A stretch of DNA of 64,000 nt, taken from the NCBI GenBank assembly GCA_963971305.1, contig OZ020305.1, forward strand, positions 9,705,001 to 9,769,000. Reading direction: 5' to 3'. The translations under genes and the position numbers were made by a program. The DNA is from Arcuatula senhousia (lineage: Eukaryota; Mollusca; Bivalvia; Mytilida; Mytilidae). Below, piece after piece: positions 13,066-25,500 of the stretch. Each line of letters starts with the position of its first letter. Position 1 is the first letter of the stretch. The notes beneath the pieces are model-generated. The model was given only the letters and a program-made list of their open reading frames with translations. It did no database searches and was not told the DNA's origin.

Positions 13066-13403
13066 AAAAAAAAAAAACTGAATTACATATATAACATGCA
13101 TTTAAAAAATTTTACTCTTTGCGCTTATAGATCAATCATTTTCAGTTTGCAGAATAAAATGCAGTGTCAGAACATGAGTTCGTTGATACGCAAACGATTT
13201 TTTATTTCCAAAAGCTGAAATGTTCATCGTAGGAAAACGTAATACTTTTAAAGCAAAGCACACTTATAGAAAATACCCAGGATTGGTGTATGGCTGATAA
13301 GTCACAGAACACTGATGGATAGTTTCACGATTGACTGGAAGTTTTCAACCTATTAGGACAAAATTACGTTAAAAATAAAAATGAGTCCCTACATGGACAA
13401 CTC
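13066..13403. other. No recognisable feature
   Basis: AT-rich; no ORF or repeat recognised. Confidence 0.4.
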
Positions 13404-13830
13404 CGGAAACTTATCAGGAACACGCATACAAAAAAAATTCTCGCCACGGCGAGTTACTATCTCGCCTTGGCGACTTATTATCTCGCATCGGCAAGTGACT
13501 ATCTCGCCTTGCGACTTACTATCTCGCCCCGGCGACTTTTTGTCTTGCTACGGCAAGTTACTATCTCGCCCCGGCAAGTTACTTTCTCGCATCGGCGACT
13601 TATTATCTCGCCTCGGCGACTACTATCTCGCCTTGGCGACTTATTATCTCACCCCGACAAGTTACCATCTCGCCCCAGCAAGATACTATCTCGCCCCGGC
13701 GACTTACTATCTCGCCTCGGCGACTTATTATCTCGCCTCGGCGAGTAAATATCTCGCCGTGGCGACTTGTTATCTCGCCTCGGCGAGTTACTATTTCACC
13801 CCGGCGAGTTAACTCTCTCGCCCTGGCGAC
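13404..13830 (+). repeat. 21-bp CTCGCC..GGCGA array with inverted-repeat flank
   Basis: A ~37-bp non-array flank (13404-13440, CGGAAACTTATCAGGAACAC then GCATAC and an A-run) leads into about 18 units of 21 bp. Consensus: CTCGCC-NN-GGCGAS followed by TTAYTAT. The core is a short inverted repeat with a variable central dinucleotide (AC, TT, AT, CC, TC, GT). Because 21 is divisible by three, open frames run through it (repeating SPRRLII or LSRLGDL), which explains the 93- and 143-codon ORFs. Flank and array recur inverted at 18930-19205. Confidence 0.85.
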
Positions 13831-14149
13831 TCATGTATAAAATGTATATGGGATCGTGTCTCTCTGATATATATTCCATAAAGACTTCGATGAAAATTCT
13901 CTATAAGGTCACTAAATGTGAAAACAATCAAGTTCTCGGCAAACAGGAAGTAGGCCTTTTTGGGGCATAAACATGTACCTAATAGTACAATAGGACAAAA
14001 ATGCATGACAAATATCAAGAGGTTTATTAATGTACTTGCTGAGAAAACCAGACGGAAGTTTTTGTGTGGAGGCATGATGAAGGACACAAAGCGACGGATT
14101 GTGCCACAGTGACTCCTTTATTTCGCTTTGAAACACGTTGCAAGCGACA
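13831..14149. other. No recognisable feature
   Basis: Non-repetitive; overlapping short ORFs on both strands without domains. Confidence 0.4.
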
Positions 14150-15770
14150 TAAAATAGATTTCCAGGAGCCTGGATCGCTCACCTGGCTTCAAGGACTCAA
14201 TGTATCAATATTTTGCATTGCCAGCATCCGACTTGAACCTTTGTAGTGCTCATTAAATGGACTTTTAAACAAGCAACTGCTAGTCACTATTTTCTGTCGT
14301 AGCACACCGCCTATAAAGTACAATCCACTTTTTGCTTTGGAAATTATGGGGCCATCTGACAATATCACCCAAATAGACTATTTTGTAGAGCTCAATTACC
14401 AAAACATTTAAGTATGCAAAACCTTTTCCCTATGTTCTTTGGTTCACATTCTTAAGACTAAAAATTATTTAAGGATATGGAGCAAAATGAACACGAGACC
14501 ATATCAGAAATATTAACTGCAACTGCAATTAATTTTAATGAGCTGTTTGGTCATTGCGGTAATATATTCCTCTTTAAAAGTACTTGGACCCCAGAGATAG
14601 GAAATCCACATTATAAACATGAGGCTCCCAGCTGGCTATAACAACATACTCAATGTATCAATATTTCTCATTGCCAACAGCCTGGAACCATTGTAAAGCT
14701 TAATTAACTGGAAATTTAAGCAATCAAAACCTTAATTTTCATTATCTTTTATCCTTTCAATGTATAAGGCTAAAAGAGGACAATAACACTTATAACGGGG
14801 TCATCTGACAATTTTAATTCTTGGACAATTTTGTTTAACTCTATTAGCTGAACATGAAGGCAAACACAATCTTTTCTCCAACTTTTACGGTTCCATTCTG
14901 TTCAGATAAGGATGACAACGAGGTACCAGTCTATCGCTATGAAAAATCACTTGAAATCCAAATGTGATACAAATAGCACAAGCCTCGGATTTATCGTGTA
15001 TGTCTGGGATAATATACGAGAAACAAGAGGCTCCCAGGAGTCTGAATTGCTCACCTGGTCCTTGAGCCATAAGGGTCTTTTCTTTAAAGAGTCATCTGAC
15101 AACTGATACTCAATGGAGACTTTTGTGAAGCTTTAGTAAAGAGATGCATGTATAAGCAAGCAACATCTGTTTTTTCTCTGCATTAGTTTTCAATCTATAG
15201 GACACAAAAAAAACGCTATTTTTGACCTGTAAAGGGCCATGACCCCTTAAAGTGGTCATCTGACAACTTCGACCCAAAGGAGATTTTTGTTGAGCTTAAT
15301 GAGCTGAACATTTAAGCAAGCAACAGCTTTTCTCTATCTGCAGTAGTTTTCATTCTATAGGGCAAAAACATGAAAAACGCTATTCTTGACCTTGAAAGGG
15401 CCATAACGCCTATAAGGGGTCATCTGACAACTTCGACCCAATGGAGACTATCGTAGAGCTTTTGATTCTGAAGAGCCTAAGATCCTTCAGATTTTGTCTA
15501 TATGTTATTGTTGCTGATTTATAAGCCGTTTTAAGTGATTTTACCCTATGTTCTAATTTTAGTACCAGCGGCCATGTTTCTTATCGAATCATTTCAAAAT
15601 TAGGATCGTTTTTTTGTCAACGTTTCATAAATCATTCCTGCAAAGTTTGAGTTAAATTGGTTAAGTGGTTTCAGGGAAGATTTTTGAAATTGTTAACGGA
15701 CGACGGACGACGACGGACAAAAGTTCAATCAAATACAATAGTACATTATGAACAGAACAGTTATACATAT
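14150..15770 (+). mobile_element. Nested pearl-like elements (GCTCACCTGG family)
   Basis: Two or more copies of a family whose left end reads GGCTCCCAGGAGTCTGAATT then GCTCACCTGG (15027; decayed starts at about 14160 and 14620). Cores of ~165 bp begin GTCATCTGACAACTTCGACC (15090, 15255, 15419). They end in a GACGACGGACGACGACGGAC microsatellite (15695-15720). It is the same family as 34985-35875 and the fragment near 17525. No terminal hairpin survives here. Confidence 0.65.
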
Positions 15771-16059
15771 AAGTTAAGATTTTAAAATAATACGTGCCTT
15801 AATTGGAAGTCAATGCAATTCAAACAGAGCTTGTCATACATAGAACGACACAATACAAGTTTAGCACACATTTTTTGAATTCCTTCAAGTTTTGACAATT
15901 CAGTTTGTGAAATACCATACAATATACGATATTCAATGTCTCCGCTCAATTTTAACCTCATTATCTTGCGATTCTACATCAGTCACGAGGTGGTATACTC
16001 TTGTCCATGAAATATGGCTTGAGTATATCCATAAGCACCGTCCCTTGGTGACTCTTGTA

Positions 16060-16378
16060 GAATTGTAACTATAGTATATACTTTTAATCCTAGTATATTA
16101 AATAAACAGAGGGCACCCAAAATGAAAAAAATATATATATAGTTATTTACAAACCTCTCGTTCTCTAGACCTTATTTTATAAATGAACAACCTCGCCGGG
16201 GTCATATATTGGCAAATTAATGATATTTTATTTTTTTTTATATTTGTTTTGTCTATTTGTCTCATTACAGCTCTTCTTATGTCTATGTATGTTTGAAATC
16301 ATGATTGTTTATAATTGTAATAGCCCCCTGTGGGACCATAATTGGTAAATGAATATCTTATCTTATCTTATCTTATAA
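16060..16378 (+). mobile_element. CR1/L2-like LINE 3' tail
   Basis: Non-coding sequence ending TGTGGGACCATAATTGG, TAAATGAATA and then a short tandem CTTATCTTATCTTATCTTAT. A 3' untranslated end closing in a 5-bp repeat rather than poly(A) is typical of CR1/L2-type LINEs. It meets an oppositely oriented LINE fragment a few tens of bases downstream. The 5' limit is uncertain. Confidence 0.5.
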
Positions 16379-16409
16379 TACTACAGTTATCTAAGTGAGA
16401 TATAACCAA

Positions 16410-16960
16410 AGATAGTACTAGGGTTTCAGTGGCTTCTTTTGACAGATACTTTCTAATACTTTTGATCTTAAATAATTTATCATAGCAGTTTTACATTTTC
16501 TTTTTATGTGCTCTTTAAAATTCAAAGATTCATCTAAAAATACACTAAGATACCTAATACAGTTTTCAGATTTAATTTGGTTTTCACAGATGTTTATTTC
16601 TTTCGTGTTACATTTGTCAAGTTGTTTCTTACTTCCAAAAAGAATGAACTCTGCTTTTTCATTGTTCATTTTTAATTTGTTATGGTTCATCCATTCATTG
16701 ATGGTCACTGCACAGTCCTGACGTTCTGTAACGGCACTTTTTCCTCTGTTACCAACGTTTTAACTCTCGTCTGTTTGCCGTGTGATCGTCTGCAAAAACA
16801 CTGAAATGGAGGGAGGGACTATGTCAAAAATTGTTTCTGCGTAGGTTAGGTAAAGCCACGGCCTGAGGCAACTTCCCTGTGGAACACTGCAGTCAAGTGC
16901 TCGCACTGAGGACACATTGGAGTTTACATCAACTCGGCAATTACGGGGCCTCATATACTA
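16410..16960 (-). pseudogene. Non-LTR retrotransposon RT fragment
   Basis: On the minus strand, 16954-16760 encodes a reverse transcriptase palm stretch with SVPQGSCLRPWLYLTYA followed by IFDIVPPSISVF. This matches the PQGSxLGP...F(A)DD region of LINE reverse transcriptases. After a frame break the next piece (16708-16418) reads MTINEWMNHNKLKMNNEKAE, the usual W...N.LKLN..KTE segment after the active site, then CIRYLSVFLDESLNFKEHI. Stops and a frameshift around 16710-16790 separate them. A 5'- and 3'-truncated CR1/Jockey-like relic. Confidence 0.75.
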
Positions 16961-17520
16961 GTACGACTCCATCGAATGCAGATCTGCAAACCGCATACTG
17001 ACATTTTATAACATTCAGCAATATGTCATGGTCTACTGTGTATGTGTTACCGGTCTTCCAGTTTTTCGACCCCTAGCCTGTCTGATGAAGGTTTATCCAG
17101 AAAAGCGCTTCACACGCAGTGAAATTCATTTTGATCTTTTTTAAATATGATGTCTATATGTGAATCGTGTCTTTCTGGCACACATTCCATATTTCGTTTT
17201 AATATTTACAACCATGTTGTGTTTTTGTTACTACCAGATCATATGAATGCAATTGAACAGGGAGGTTTAGCGCCATAAACGTTTCAAATTTGAACGCCTA
17301 TACCAAGTCAGGACTATTTTGATCATCCATATCTCCGGCGAGTGCTCCTTGATTTGTCTTTTGCAATGAATATTTGAGATTGATTCTTCACAAGTTCGTT
17401 ATTTTTTTACCCTTGCAAGAATTTTGATATAGTTCTATGGCCGTTTTAAGCTTTTTGCAATAAACCTGTTATTTAACCCTCCTGTTCTATTTTAGCAACA
17501 GCAGCAGGTTTCATCGGATC
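16961..17520. other. No gene; short repeat debris
   Basis: Contains GATGAAGGTTTATCCAGAAA (about 17083) and TATACCAAGTCAGGAC (about 17300). The second resembles stretches near 47110 and in the 4-kb units near 50605, so it is probably retroelement tail debris. No ORF of note. Confidence 0.35.
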
Positions 17521-17524
17521 AATT

Positions 17525-17704
17525 TAACTAGAGCCTGAATCGCTCACCTGGTCTAGTATTCTTATATGAACGTTTAGTGCAAATAAAATCTTAGATGGAG
17601 ACTTTTGTAGAATTTTTCATTCTGAATGAGGATGGTGACTTCAAATTTCTCCCGTCTTTTATTTTTTTTTTGGGTTGCTATGCCCTTAAGTTAGTTTTAT
17701 CCCC
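17525..17704 (+). mobile_element. Pearl-like fragment (GCTCACCTGG family)
   Basis: Begins AGAGCCTGAATCGCTCACCT, the left end seen at 34990, and contains a partial GGAGACTTTTGTAGA core. It is cut at about 17705 by a second pearl-like element of another family. Confidence 0.5.
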
Positions 17705-18520
17705 TATGTTCTATTTATGTCGCCTGCAACGTCTTGCAGAAGCGACATATAGGGATTACTTTGGCACCATCCGTCGTCCTGCGGTTTCACAAAAATTTCC
17801 GTCGCAGTTTTCCGGGCAACTACATGCCACAGCCTTTGATATTTGGCATGTAGCTTCATCCCATAGTACTATAATGTGTAAAGCAAGGTTATGCCCGAAA
17901 AATAACTACCTCCTGTTTGATGAATACTTAACGTTTTATATAAAATGAACATATATGCAAAATTTTCGTCGTAGTTTTCCGGGCAACTACATGCCAGAGC
18001 TTCTTGATATTTGACATGTAGCTTCATCCCATAATACTTTAAGGTGTAAAGCTATTTTATGCCCGAAAAAAAAAAACATTTATGTTTGGCCAACATGCAA
18101 AATTTTCGTCGCAGTTTTCCGGGCAACTACATGCCACAGCCTCTTGATATTTGGCATGTAGCTTCATCCCTAGTACTGTCAGGTTTAAAGCAATTTTATG
18201 CCAGAAAAATAGCTACTTCCTGTTTGACGAATACTTTTAAACGTTTTATATACAATGAACGTATACGCAAAATTTTCGACACACTTTTCGGGTAACTGCA
18301 TGCAACAGACCACTTTACGTTTTATATACAATAAACATATACGCAAAATTTTCGTCACACTTTTCGGGTAACTGCATGCAACGGTCAGACCACTTGATAC
18401 TTTGTATGCAGCTTCAGCCTATAGTGTTTTATATGGTATAGAGAGTTGTTATGCCAGTAACTCATTTACTTCCTGTTTACAAGAAAAAATAGATACGCAG
18501 GCGACACATGCCTTCCGGGG
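17705..18520 (-). mobile_element. Pearl-like element (TATGTCGCCTGC family)
   Basis: Opens with a hairpin (about 17713-17747) whose arms are TATGTCGC and GCGACATA around CTGC/GCAG, next to CCGTCGTCC microsatellite remains. It carries several ~140-166 bp cores with CGTCGCAGTTTTCCGGGCAA (17801, 17966, 18107) and ACTTCCTGTTT. The far end has GCAGGCGACACATGCC near 18497. The hairpin end is at the low-coordinate side, so the element reads on the minus strand. A 117-codon ORF across it is incidental. Confidence 0.6.
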
Positions 18521-18907
18521 AAGGCAACAGTCACCATATTTGTGGATGGATAAAAAATCCCAAATAAAACTTTTTGAATAATACCCTAAGGTACATTTAT
18601 GCCAAAGTTTACTTCATTTTTGCCTTCTGGTTTTGTGTAAGATGATTTAAAAGTTGCTAACAACGATGGCGGACGCCAAGCAATGACAAACTAAAAATTT
18701 GCAAAGACCAACAAAAAGGGCAATAACTCCAGCATCGGTTATCAGATTTTACGGAAATTTGTCCACAGGTAGTTTTCATCATTCTGAAATTTTTTACCCC
18801 TCCAAGAATTTGGCTTAGCCTTAACACTTTTGAGTTATTTGCAAAAAAGTGCTGTTTGACCCAATGTTCTATATTTTTAGAAACGGCGGCCATGAATTTC
18901 TAAGTAT
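18521..18907. other. Decayed pearl-like debris
   Basis: Contains GGCGGACGCCAAGCAATGAC and AACGGCGGCCATGAATTTCT, phrases also near the end of the pearl-like element at 34985-35875 (GACGCCAAGTGATGGC; ACGGTGGCCATG). This is probably the continuation of the family interrupted at 17705. No gene. Confidence 0.4.
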
Positions 18908-19429
18908 AAGAAATATCTACACATTTGTGAGATAGTAACTCGCCGTGGCGAGATAGTATTTCGCCGGGGCGAGATGATAGACGCCGGGGCGAGAAAGTAA
19001 GTTGCCGGGGCGAGATAATAAGTCGCCGAGGCGAGATAGTAACTCGCCGCAGCGATATAATAAGTCGCCGGGGCGAGATAATAAGCCGCCGAGGCAAAAT
19101 AGTAACTCGCCGCGGCGAGATAATAAGTCGCCAGGGCAAAATAGTAACTCGCCGCGGCGAGAATTTTTTTTATCATCTGTGTCCCTAATAAGCTTCCGTA
19201 CACAACATATTGGTGAACCCAAACATTTTGAACATTTTGAACTCGTATGAATCTAGCTGAAACACTAACTTAATTCAACAAATTACGATAAAAACAAACC
19301 AATGTATTTCCAAAGTTAACAATTTTTAGGTTATATATTCTGCAATTTACAGTGGAAGACTGTGAATAATTACAGTGGTTAAAAATTTCAAATCGAAGCT
19401 TGGTTGAAAGAAATATCTACACATTTGTG
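18908..19429. repeat. 22-bp direct repeat bracketing the inverted 21-bp array
   Basis: AAGAAATATCTACACATTTG then TG is present exactly at 18908-18929 and again at 19408-19429, 500 bp apart. The two copies bracket the minus-oriented 21-bp array, its TIR-like flank and about 200 bp of unassigned sequence. Confidence 0.75.
18930..19205 (-). repeat. 21-bp CTCGCC..GGCGA array, inverted copy
   Basis: About eleven 21-bp units in reverse orientation (GAGATAGTAACTCGCCGTGG type), same core and spacer as 13441-13830. The outer flank at 19163-19198, read on the minus strand, is CGGAAGCTTATTAGGGACAC then AGATGAT and an A-run. It aligns with 13404-13440 at roughly four of five positions. Open frames of 79-108 codons are repeat artefacts. 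Confidence 0.85.
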
Positions 19430-19514
19430 GGACTGCAACTACTAGGGTTAAAAGGGGAGGGGGGGTTCTAACGTTCTGATTAGTCAAAGAATTTTAAAAA
19501 ATAACCTTGAGAGA
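19206..19514. other. No recognisable feature
   Basis: Spacer between the 21-bp array and the large satellite; includes a short G-rich run at 19452-19465. Confidence 0.4.
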
Positions 19515-22500
19515 TAAATGGGCCATTTTCCTATTCAAAATCGAAAAGGAAAATGAAAAACGAAAAGAAAAATGGGTCATTTTCATATTCAAAATCTAAA
19601 AAAAAAAAAAAAATCGAAAAAAAAAATTTTGAAACAAAAAATTTGAAAAGGAAAAGGAATAACGAAAAGGAAAATGGGTCATTTTCCTATTCAAAATCGA
19701 AAAGGAAAATGAAAAACGAAAAGGAAAATGAAAAACGAAAAGAAAAATGGGTCATTTTCATATTCAAAATCTAAAAAAAAAAAAAAAATCGAAAAAAAAA
19801 ATTTTGAAACAAAAAATTTGAAAAGGAAAAGGAATAACGAAAAGGAAAATGGGTCATTTTCCTATTCAAAATCGAAAAGGAAAATGAATAACGAAAAGGA
19901 AAATGGGCCATTTTCCTATTCAAAATCGAAAAGGAAAATGAAAAACGAAAAGGAAAATGAATAACGAAAAGGAAAATGAGTCATTTTCCTATTCAAAATC
20001 GAAAAGGAAAATGGGTCATTTTCCTATTCAAAATCTAAAAAAACAAAAATCAAAAAAAAAATTTTGAAAAAAAAAAATTGAAGAGGAAAATGAATAACGA
20101 AAAGGAAAATGGGCCATTTTCCTATTCAAAATCGAAAAGGAAAATGAAAAACGAAAAGGAAAATGAATAACGAAAAGGAAAATGAGTCATTTTCCTATTC
20201 AAAATCGAAAAGGAAAATGAAAAACGAAAAGGAAAATGGGTCATTTTCCTATTCAAAATCGAAAAAAAAAAAAAAAAAATCGAAAAAAAAAAAAAATTTC
20301 AAAAAAAAAATTTGAAAAGGATAATGAATAACGAAAAGGAAAATGGGCCATTTTCCTATTCAAAATCGAAAAGGAAAATGAAAAACGAAAAGGAAAATGA
20401 ATAACGAAAAGAAAAATAAGTCATTTTCCTATTCAAAATCGAAAAGGAAAATGAAAAACGAAAAGGAAAATGGGTCATTTTCCTATTCAAAATCGAAAAA
20501 AAAAAAAATCGAAAAAAAAAAGTTTGAAAAAACAATTTGAAAAGGAAAATGAATAACGAAAAGGAAAATGGGCCATTTTCCTATTCAAAATCGAAAAGGA
20601 AAATGAAAAACGAAAAGGAAAATGAGTCATTTTCCTATTCAAAATCGAAAAGGAAAATGAAAAATGAAAAGAAAAGGAAAATGGGTCATTTTCCTATTCA
20701 AAATCGAAAAAAAAAATCGAAAAAAAAAATGTTTGAAAAAACAATTTGAAAAGGAAAATGAATAACGAAAAGGAAAATGGGCCATTTTCCTATTCAAAAT
20801 CAAAAAGGAAAATGAAAAACGAAAAGGAAAATGGGTCATTTTCCTATTCAAAATCTCTACAAAAAAAGTCGAATAAAAAAATTTTTAAAAAAAAATTTGA
20901 AAAGGAAAATGAATAACGAACAGGAAAATGGGCCATTTTCCTATTCAAAATCGAAAAGGAAAATGAAAAACGAAAAGGAAAATGGGTCATTTTCCTATTC
21001 AAAATCGAAAAGGAAAATGAAAAACGAAAAGGAAAATGGGTCATTTTCCTATTCAAAATCGAAAAAAAAAAAAAATCGAAAATAAAAATGTTTGAAAAAA
21101 AAATTTGAAAAGGAAAATGTATAACGAAAAGGAAAATGGACCATTTTCCTATATTTTCCTATTCAAAATCCAAAAGGACAATGAAAAACGAAAAGGAAAA
21201 TGAGTCATTTTCCTATTCAAAATCGAAAAGGAAAATGAAAAACAAAAAGGAAAATGGGTCATTTTCCTATTCAAAATCGAAAAAAAAATCGAAAAAAAAA
21301 AATTTGAAAAAAAAAATTTGAAAAGGAAAATGAATAACAAAAAGGAAAATGGGCCATTTTCCTATTCAAAATCGAAAACAAAAATGAAAAACGAAAGGGA
21401 AAATAAAAAACGAAAAGGAAATGAGTCATTTTCCTATTCAAAATCGAAAAGGAAAATAAAAAACGAAAAGGAAAATGGGTCATTTTCCTATTCAAAATCT
21501 AAAAAAACAAAAATCGAAAAAAACAATTTTGAAAAAAAAAAAATTGAAAAGGAAAATGAATAACGAAAAGGAAAATGGGCCATTTTCCTATTCAAAATCG
21601 AAAAGGAAAATGAATAACGAAAAGGAAAAAAAGTCCTTTTCCTATTCAAAATCGAAATGGAAAATGAAAAACGAAAAGGAAAATGGGTCATTTTCCTATT
21701 CAAAATCGAAAAAAAAAAATCGAAAAAAAAAAATTTTGAAAAAAAAAATTGAAAAGGAAAATGAATAACGAAAAGGAAAATGAGCCATTTTCCTATTCAA
21801 AATCGAAAAGGAAAATGAAAAACGAAAAGGAAAATGAATAACGAAAAGGAAAATGAGTCATTTTCCTATTCAAAATCGAAAAGGAAAATGAAAAACGAAA
21901 AGGAAAATGGGTCATTTTCCTATTCAAAGTCTAAAAAAAAAAAATCGAAAAAAAAAAAATTTGAAAAAAAAATTTGAAAAGGAAAATGAATAACGAAAAG
22001 GAAAATGGGCAATTTTCCTATTCAAAATCGAAAAGGAAAATGAAAAACGAAAAGGAAAATGAATAACGAAAAGGAAAATGAGTCATTTTCCTATTCAAAA
22101 TCGAAAAGGAAAATGAAAAACGAAAAGGAAAATGGGTCGTTTTCCTATTCAAAATCTAAAAAAACAAAAATCGAAAAAAAAAAATTGAAAAGGAAAATGA
22201 ATAACGAACAGGAAAATGGGCCATTTTCCTATTCAAAATCGAAAAGGAAAATGAAAAACGAAAAGGAAAAATGAATAACGAAAAGGAAAATGAGTCATTT
22301 TCCTTTTCAAAATCGAAAAGGAAAATGAAAAACGAAAAGGAAAATGGGTCATTTTCCTATTCAAAATCGAAAAAAAAAAAAAAAATCGAAAAAAAAAAAA
22401 ATTTCAAAAAAAAAATTTGAAAAGGATAATGAATAACGAAAAGGAAAATGGGCCATTTTCCTATTCAAAATCGAAAAGGAAAATGAAAAACGAAAAGGAA

Positions 22501-25500
22501 AATGAATAACGAAAAGAAAAATAAGTCATTTTCCTATTCAAAATCGAAAAGGAAAATGAAAAACGAAAAGGAAAATGGGTCATTTTCCTATTCAAAATCG
22601 AAAAAAAAAAATCGAAAAAAAAAAGTTTGAAAAAACAATTTGAAAAGGAAAATGAATAACGAAAAGGAAAATGGGCCATTTTCCTATTCAAAATCGAAAA
22701 GGAAAATGAAAAACGAAAAGGAAAATGAGTCATTTTCCTATTCAAAATCGAAAAGGAAAATGAAAAATGAAAAGAAAAGGAAAATGGGTCATTTTCCTAT
22801 TCAAAATCGAAAAAAAAAATCGAAAAAAAAAATGTTTGAAAAAACAATTTGAAAAGGAAAATGAATAACGAAAAGGAAAATGGGCCATTTTCCTATTCAA
22901 AATCAAAAAGGAAAATGAAAAACGAAAAGGAAAATGGGTCATTTTCCTATTCAAAATCTCTACAAAAAAAAGTCGAATAAAAAAATTTTTAAAAAAAAAT
23001 TTGAAAAGGAAAATGAATAACGAACAGGAAAATGGGCCATTTTCCTATTCAAAATCGAAAAGGAAAATGAAAAACGAAAAGGAAAAATGAATAACGAAAA
23101 GGAAAATGGGTCATTTTCCTATTCAAAATCGAAAAGGAAAATGAAAAACGAAAAGGAAAATGGGTCATTTTCCTATTCAAAATCGAAAAAAAAAAAATCG
23201 AAAATAAAAATGTTTGAAAAAAAAATTTGAAAAGGAAAATGTATAACGAAAAGGAAAATGGACCATTTTCCTATATTTTCCTATTCAAAATCCAAAAGGA
23301 CAATGAAAAACGAAAAGGAAAATGAGTCATTTTCCTATTCAAAATCGAAAACAAAAATGAAAAACGAAAGGGAAAATAAAAAACGAAAAGGAAATGAGTC
23401 ATTTTCCTATTCAAAATCGAAAAGGAAAATAAAAAACGAAAAGGAAAATGGGTCATTTTCCTATTAAAAATCTAAAAAAAAAATCGAAAAAAAAAATATT
23501 GAAAAAAATATTTGAAAAGGAAAATGAATAACGAAAAGGAAAATGGGCCATTTTCCTATTCAAAATCGAAAAAGAAAATGAAAAACGAAAAGGAAAATGA
23601 ATAACGAAAAGGAAAATGAGTCATTTTCCTATTCAAAATCGAAAAGGAAAATGGGTCATTTTCCTATTCAAAATCTAAAAAAACAAAAATCGAAAAAAAC
23701 AATTTTGAAAAAAAAAAAAATTGAAAAGGAAAATGAATAACGAAAAGGAAAATGGGCCATTTTCCTATTCAAAATCGAAAAGGAAAATGAATAACGAAAA
23801 GGAAAAAAAGTCCTTTTCCTATTCAAAATCGAAATGGAAAATGAAAAACGAAAAGGAAAATGGGTCATTTTCCTATTCAAAATCGAAAAAAAAAAATCGA
23901 AAAAAAAAAATTTTGAAAAAAAAAAATTGAAAAGGAAAATGAATAACGAAAAGGAAAATGAGCCATTTTCCTATTCAAAATCGAAAAGGAAAATGAAAAA
24001 CGAAAAGGAAAATGAATAACGAAAAGGAAAATGAGTCATTTTCCTATTCAAAATCGAAAAGGAAAATGAAAAACGAAAAGGAAAATGGGTCATTTTCCTA
24101 TTCAAAGTCTAAAAAAAAAATCGAAAAAAAAAATTTGAAAAAAAAATTTGAAAAGGAAAATGAATAACGAAAAGGAAAATGGGCCATTTTCCTATTCAAA
24201 ATCGAAAAGGAAAATGAAAAACGAAAAGGAAAATGAATAACGAAAAGGAAAATGAGTCATTTTCCTATTCAAAATCGAAAAGGAAAATGAAAAACGAAAA
24301 GGAAAATGTGTCGTTTTCCTATTCAAAATCTAAAAAAACAAAAATCGAAAAAAAAAAAATTGAAAAGGAAAATGAATAACGAACAGGAAAATGGGCCATT
24401 TTCCTATTCAAAATCGAAAAGGAAAATGAAAAACGAAAAGGAAAAATGAATAACGAAAAGGAAAATGAGTCATTTTCCTTTTCAAAATCGAAAAGGAAAA
24501 TGAAAAACGAAAAGGAAAATGGGTCATTTTCCTATTCAAAATCGAAAAAAAAAAATCGAAAATAAAAATGTTTGAAAAAAAAATTTGAAAAGGAAAATGA
24601 ATAACGAAAAGGAAAATGGACCATTTTCCTATATTTTTCTATTCAAAATCCAAAAGGACAATGAAAAACGAAAAGGAAAATGAATAACGAAAAGTAAAAT
24701 GAGTCATTTTCCTATTCAAAATCGAAAAGGAAAATGAAAAACAAAAAGGAAAATGGGTCATTTTCCTATTCAAAATCGATAAAAAAAAAATGAAAAAAAA
24801 ATTTGAAAAGGAAAATGAATAACGAAAAGGAAAATGGGCCATTTTCCTATTCAAAATCGAAAAGGAAAATGAAAAACGAAAAGGAAAATGAATTACGAAA
24901 AGGAAAATGAGTCATTTTCCTATTCAAAATCGAAAAGGAAAATGAAAAACGAAAAGGAAAATGGGTCATTTTCCTATTCAAAATCGAAAAAAAAAATCGA
25001 AAAAAAAAATCGAAAAAAAAAAGTTTGAAAAAACAATTTGAAAAGGAAAATGAATAACGAAAAGGAAAATGGGCCATTTTCCTATTCAAAATCGAAAAGG
25101 AAAATGAAAAACGAAAAGGAAAATGAGTCATTTTCCTATTCAAAATCGAAAAGGAAAATGAAAAATGAAAAGAAAAGGAAAATGGGTCATTTTCCTATTC
25201 AAAATCGAAAAAAAAAATGTTTGAAAAAACAATTTGAAAAGGAAAATGAATAACGAAAAGGAAAATGGGCCATTTTCCTATTCAAAATCAAAAAGGAAAA
25301 TGAAAAACGAAAAGGAAAATGGGTCATTTTCCTATTCAAAATCTCTACAAAAAAAAGTCGAATAAAAAATTTTTTTTAAAAAAATTTGAAAAGGAAAATG
25401 AATAACGAACAGGAAAATGGGCCATTTTCCTATTCAAAATCGAAAAGGAAAATGAAAAACGAAAAGGAAAAATGAATAACGAAAAGGAAAATGGGTCATT

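Noticed and set aside
13381..13970. Overlapping ORFs with LSRLGDL or SPRRLII repeats
   Set aside because: A 21-bp unit is seven codons, so frames stay open without selection; three frames are open at the same place.
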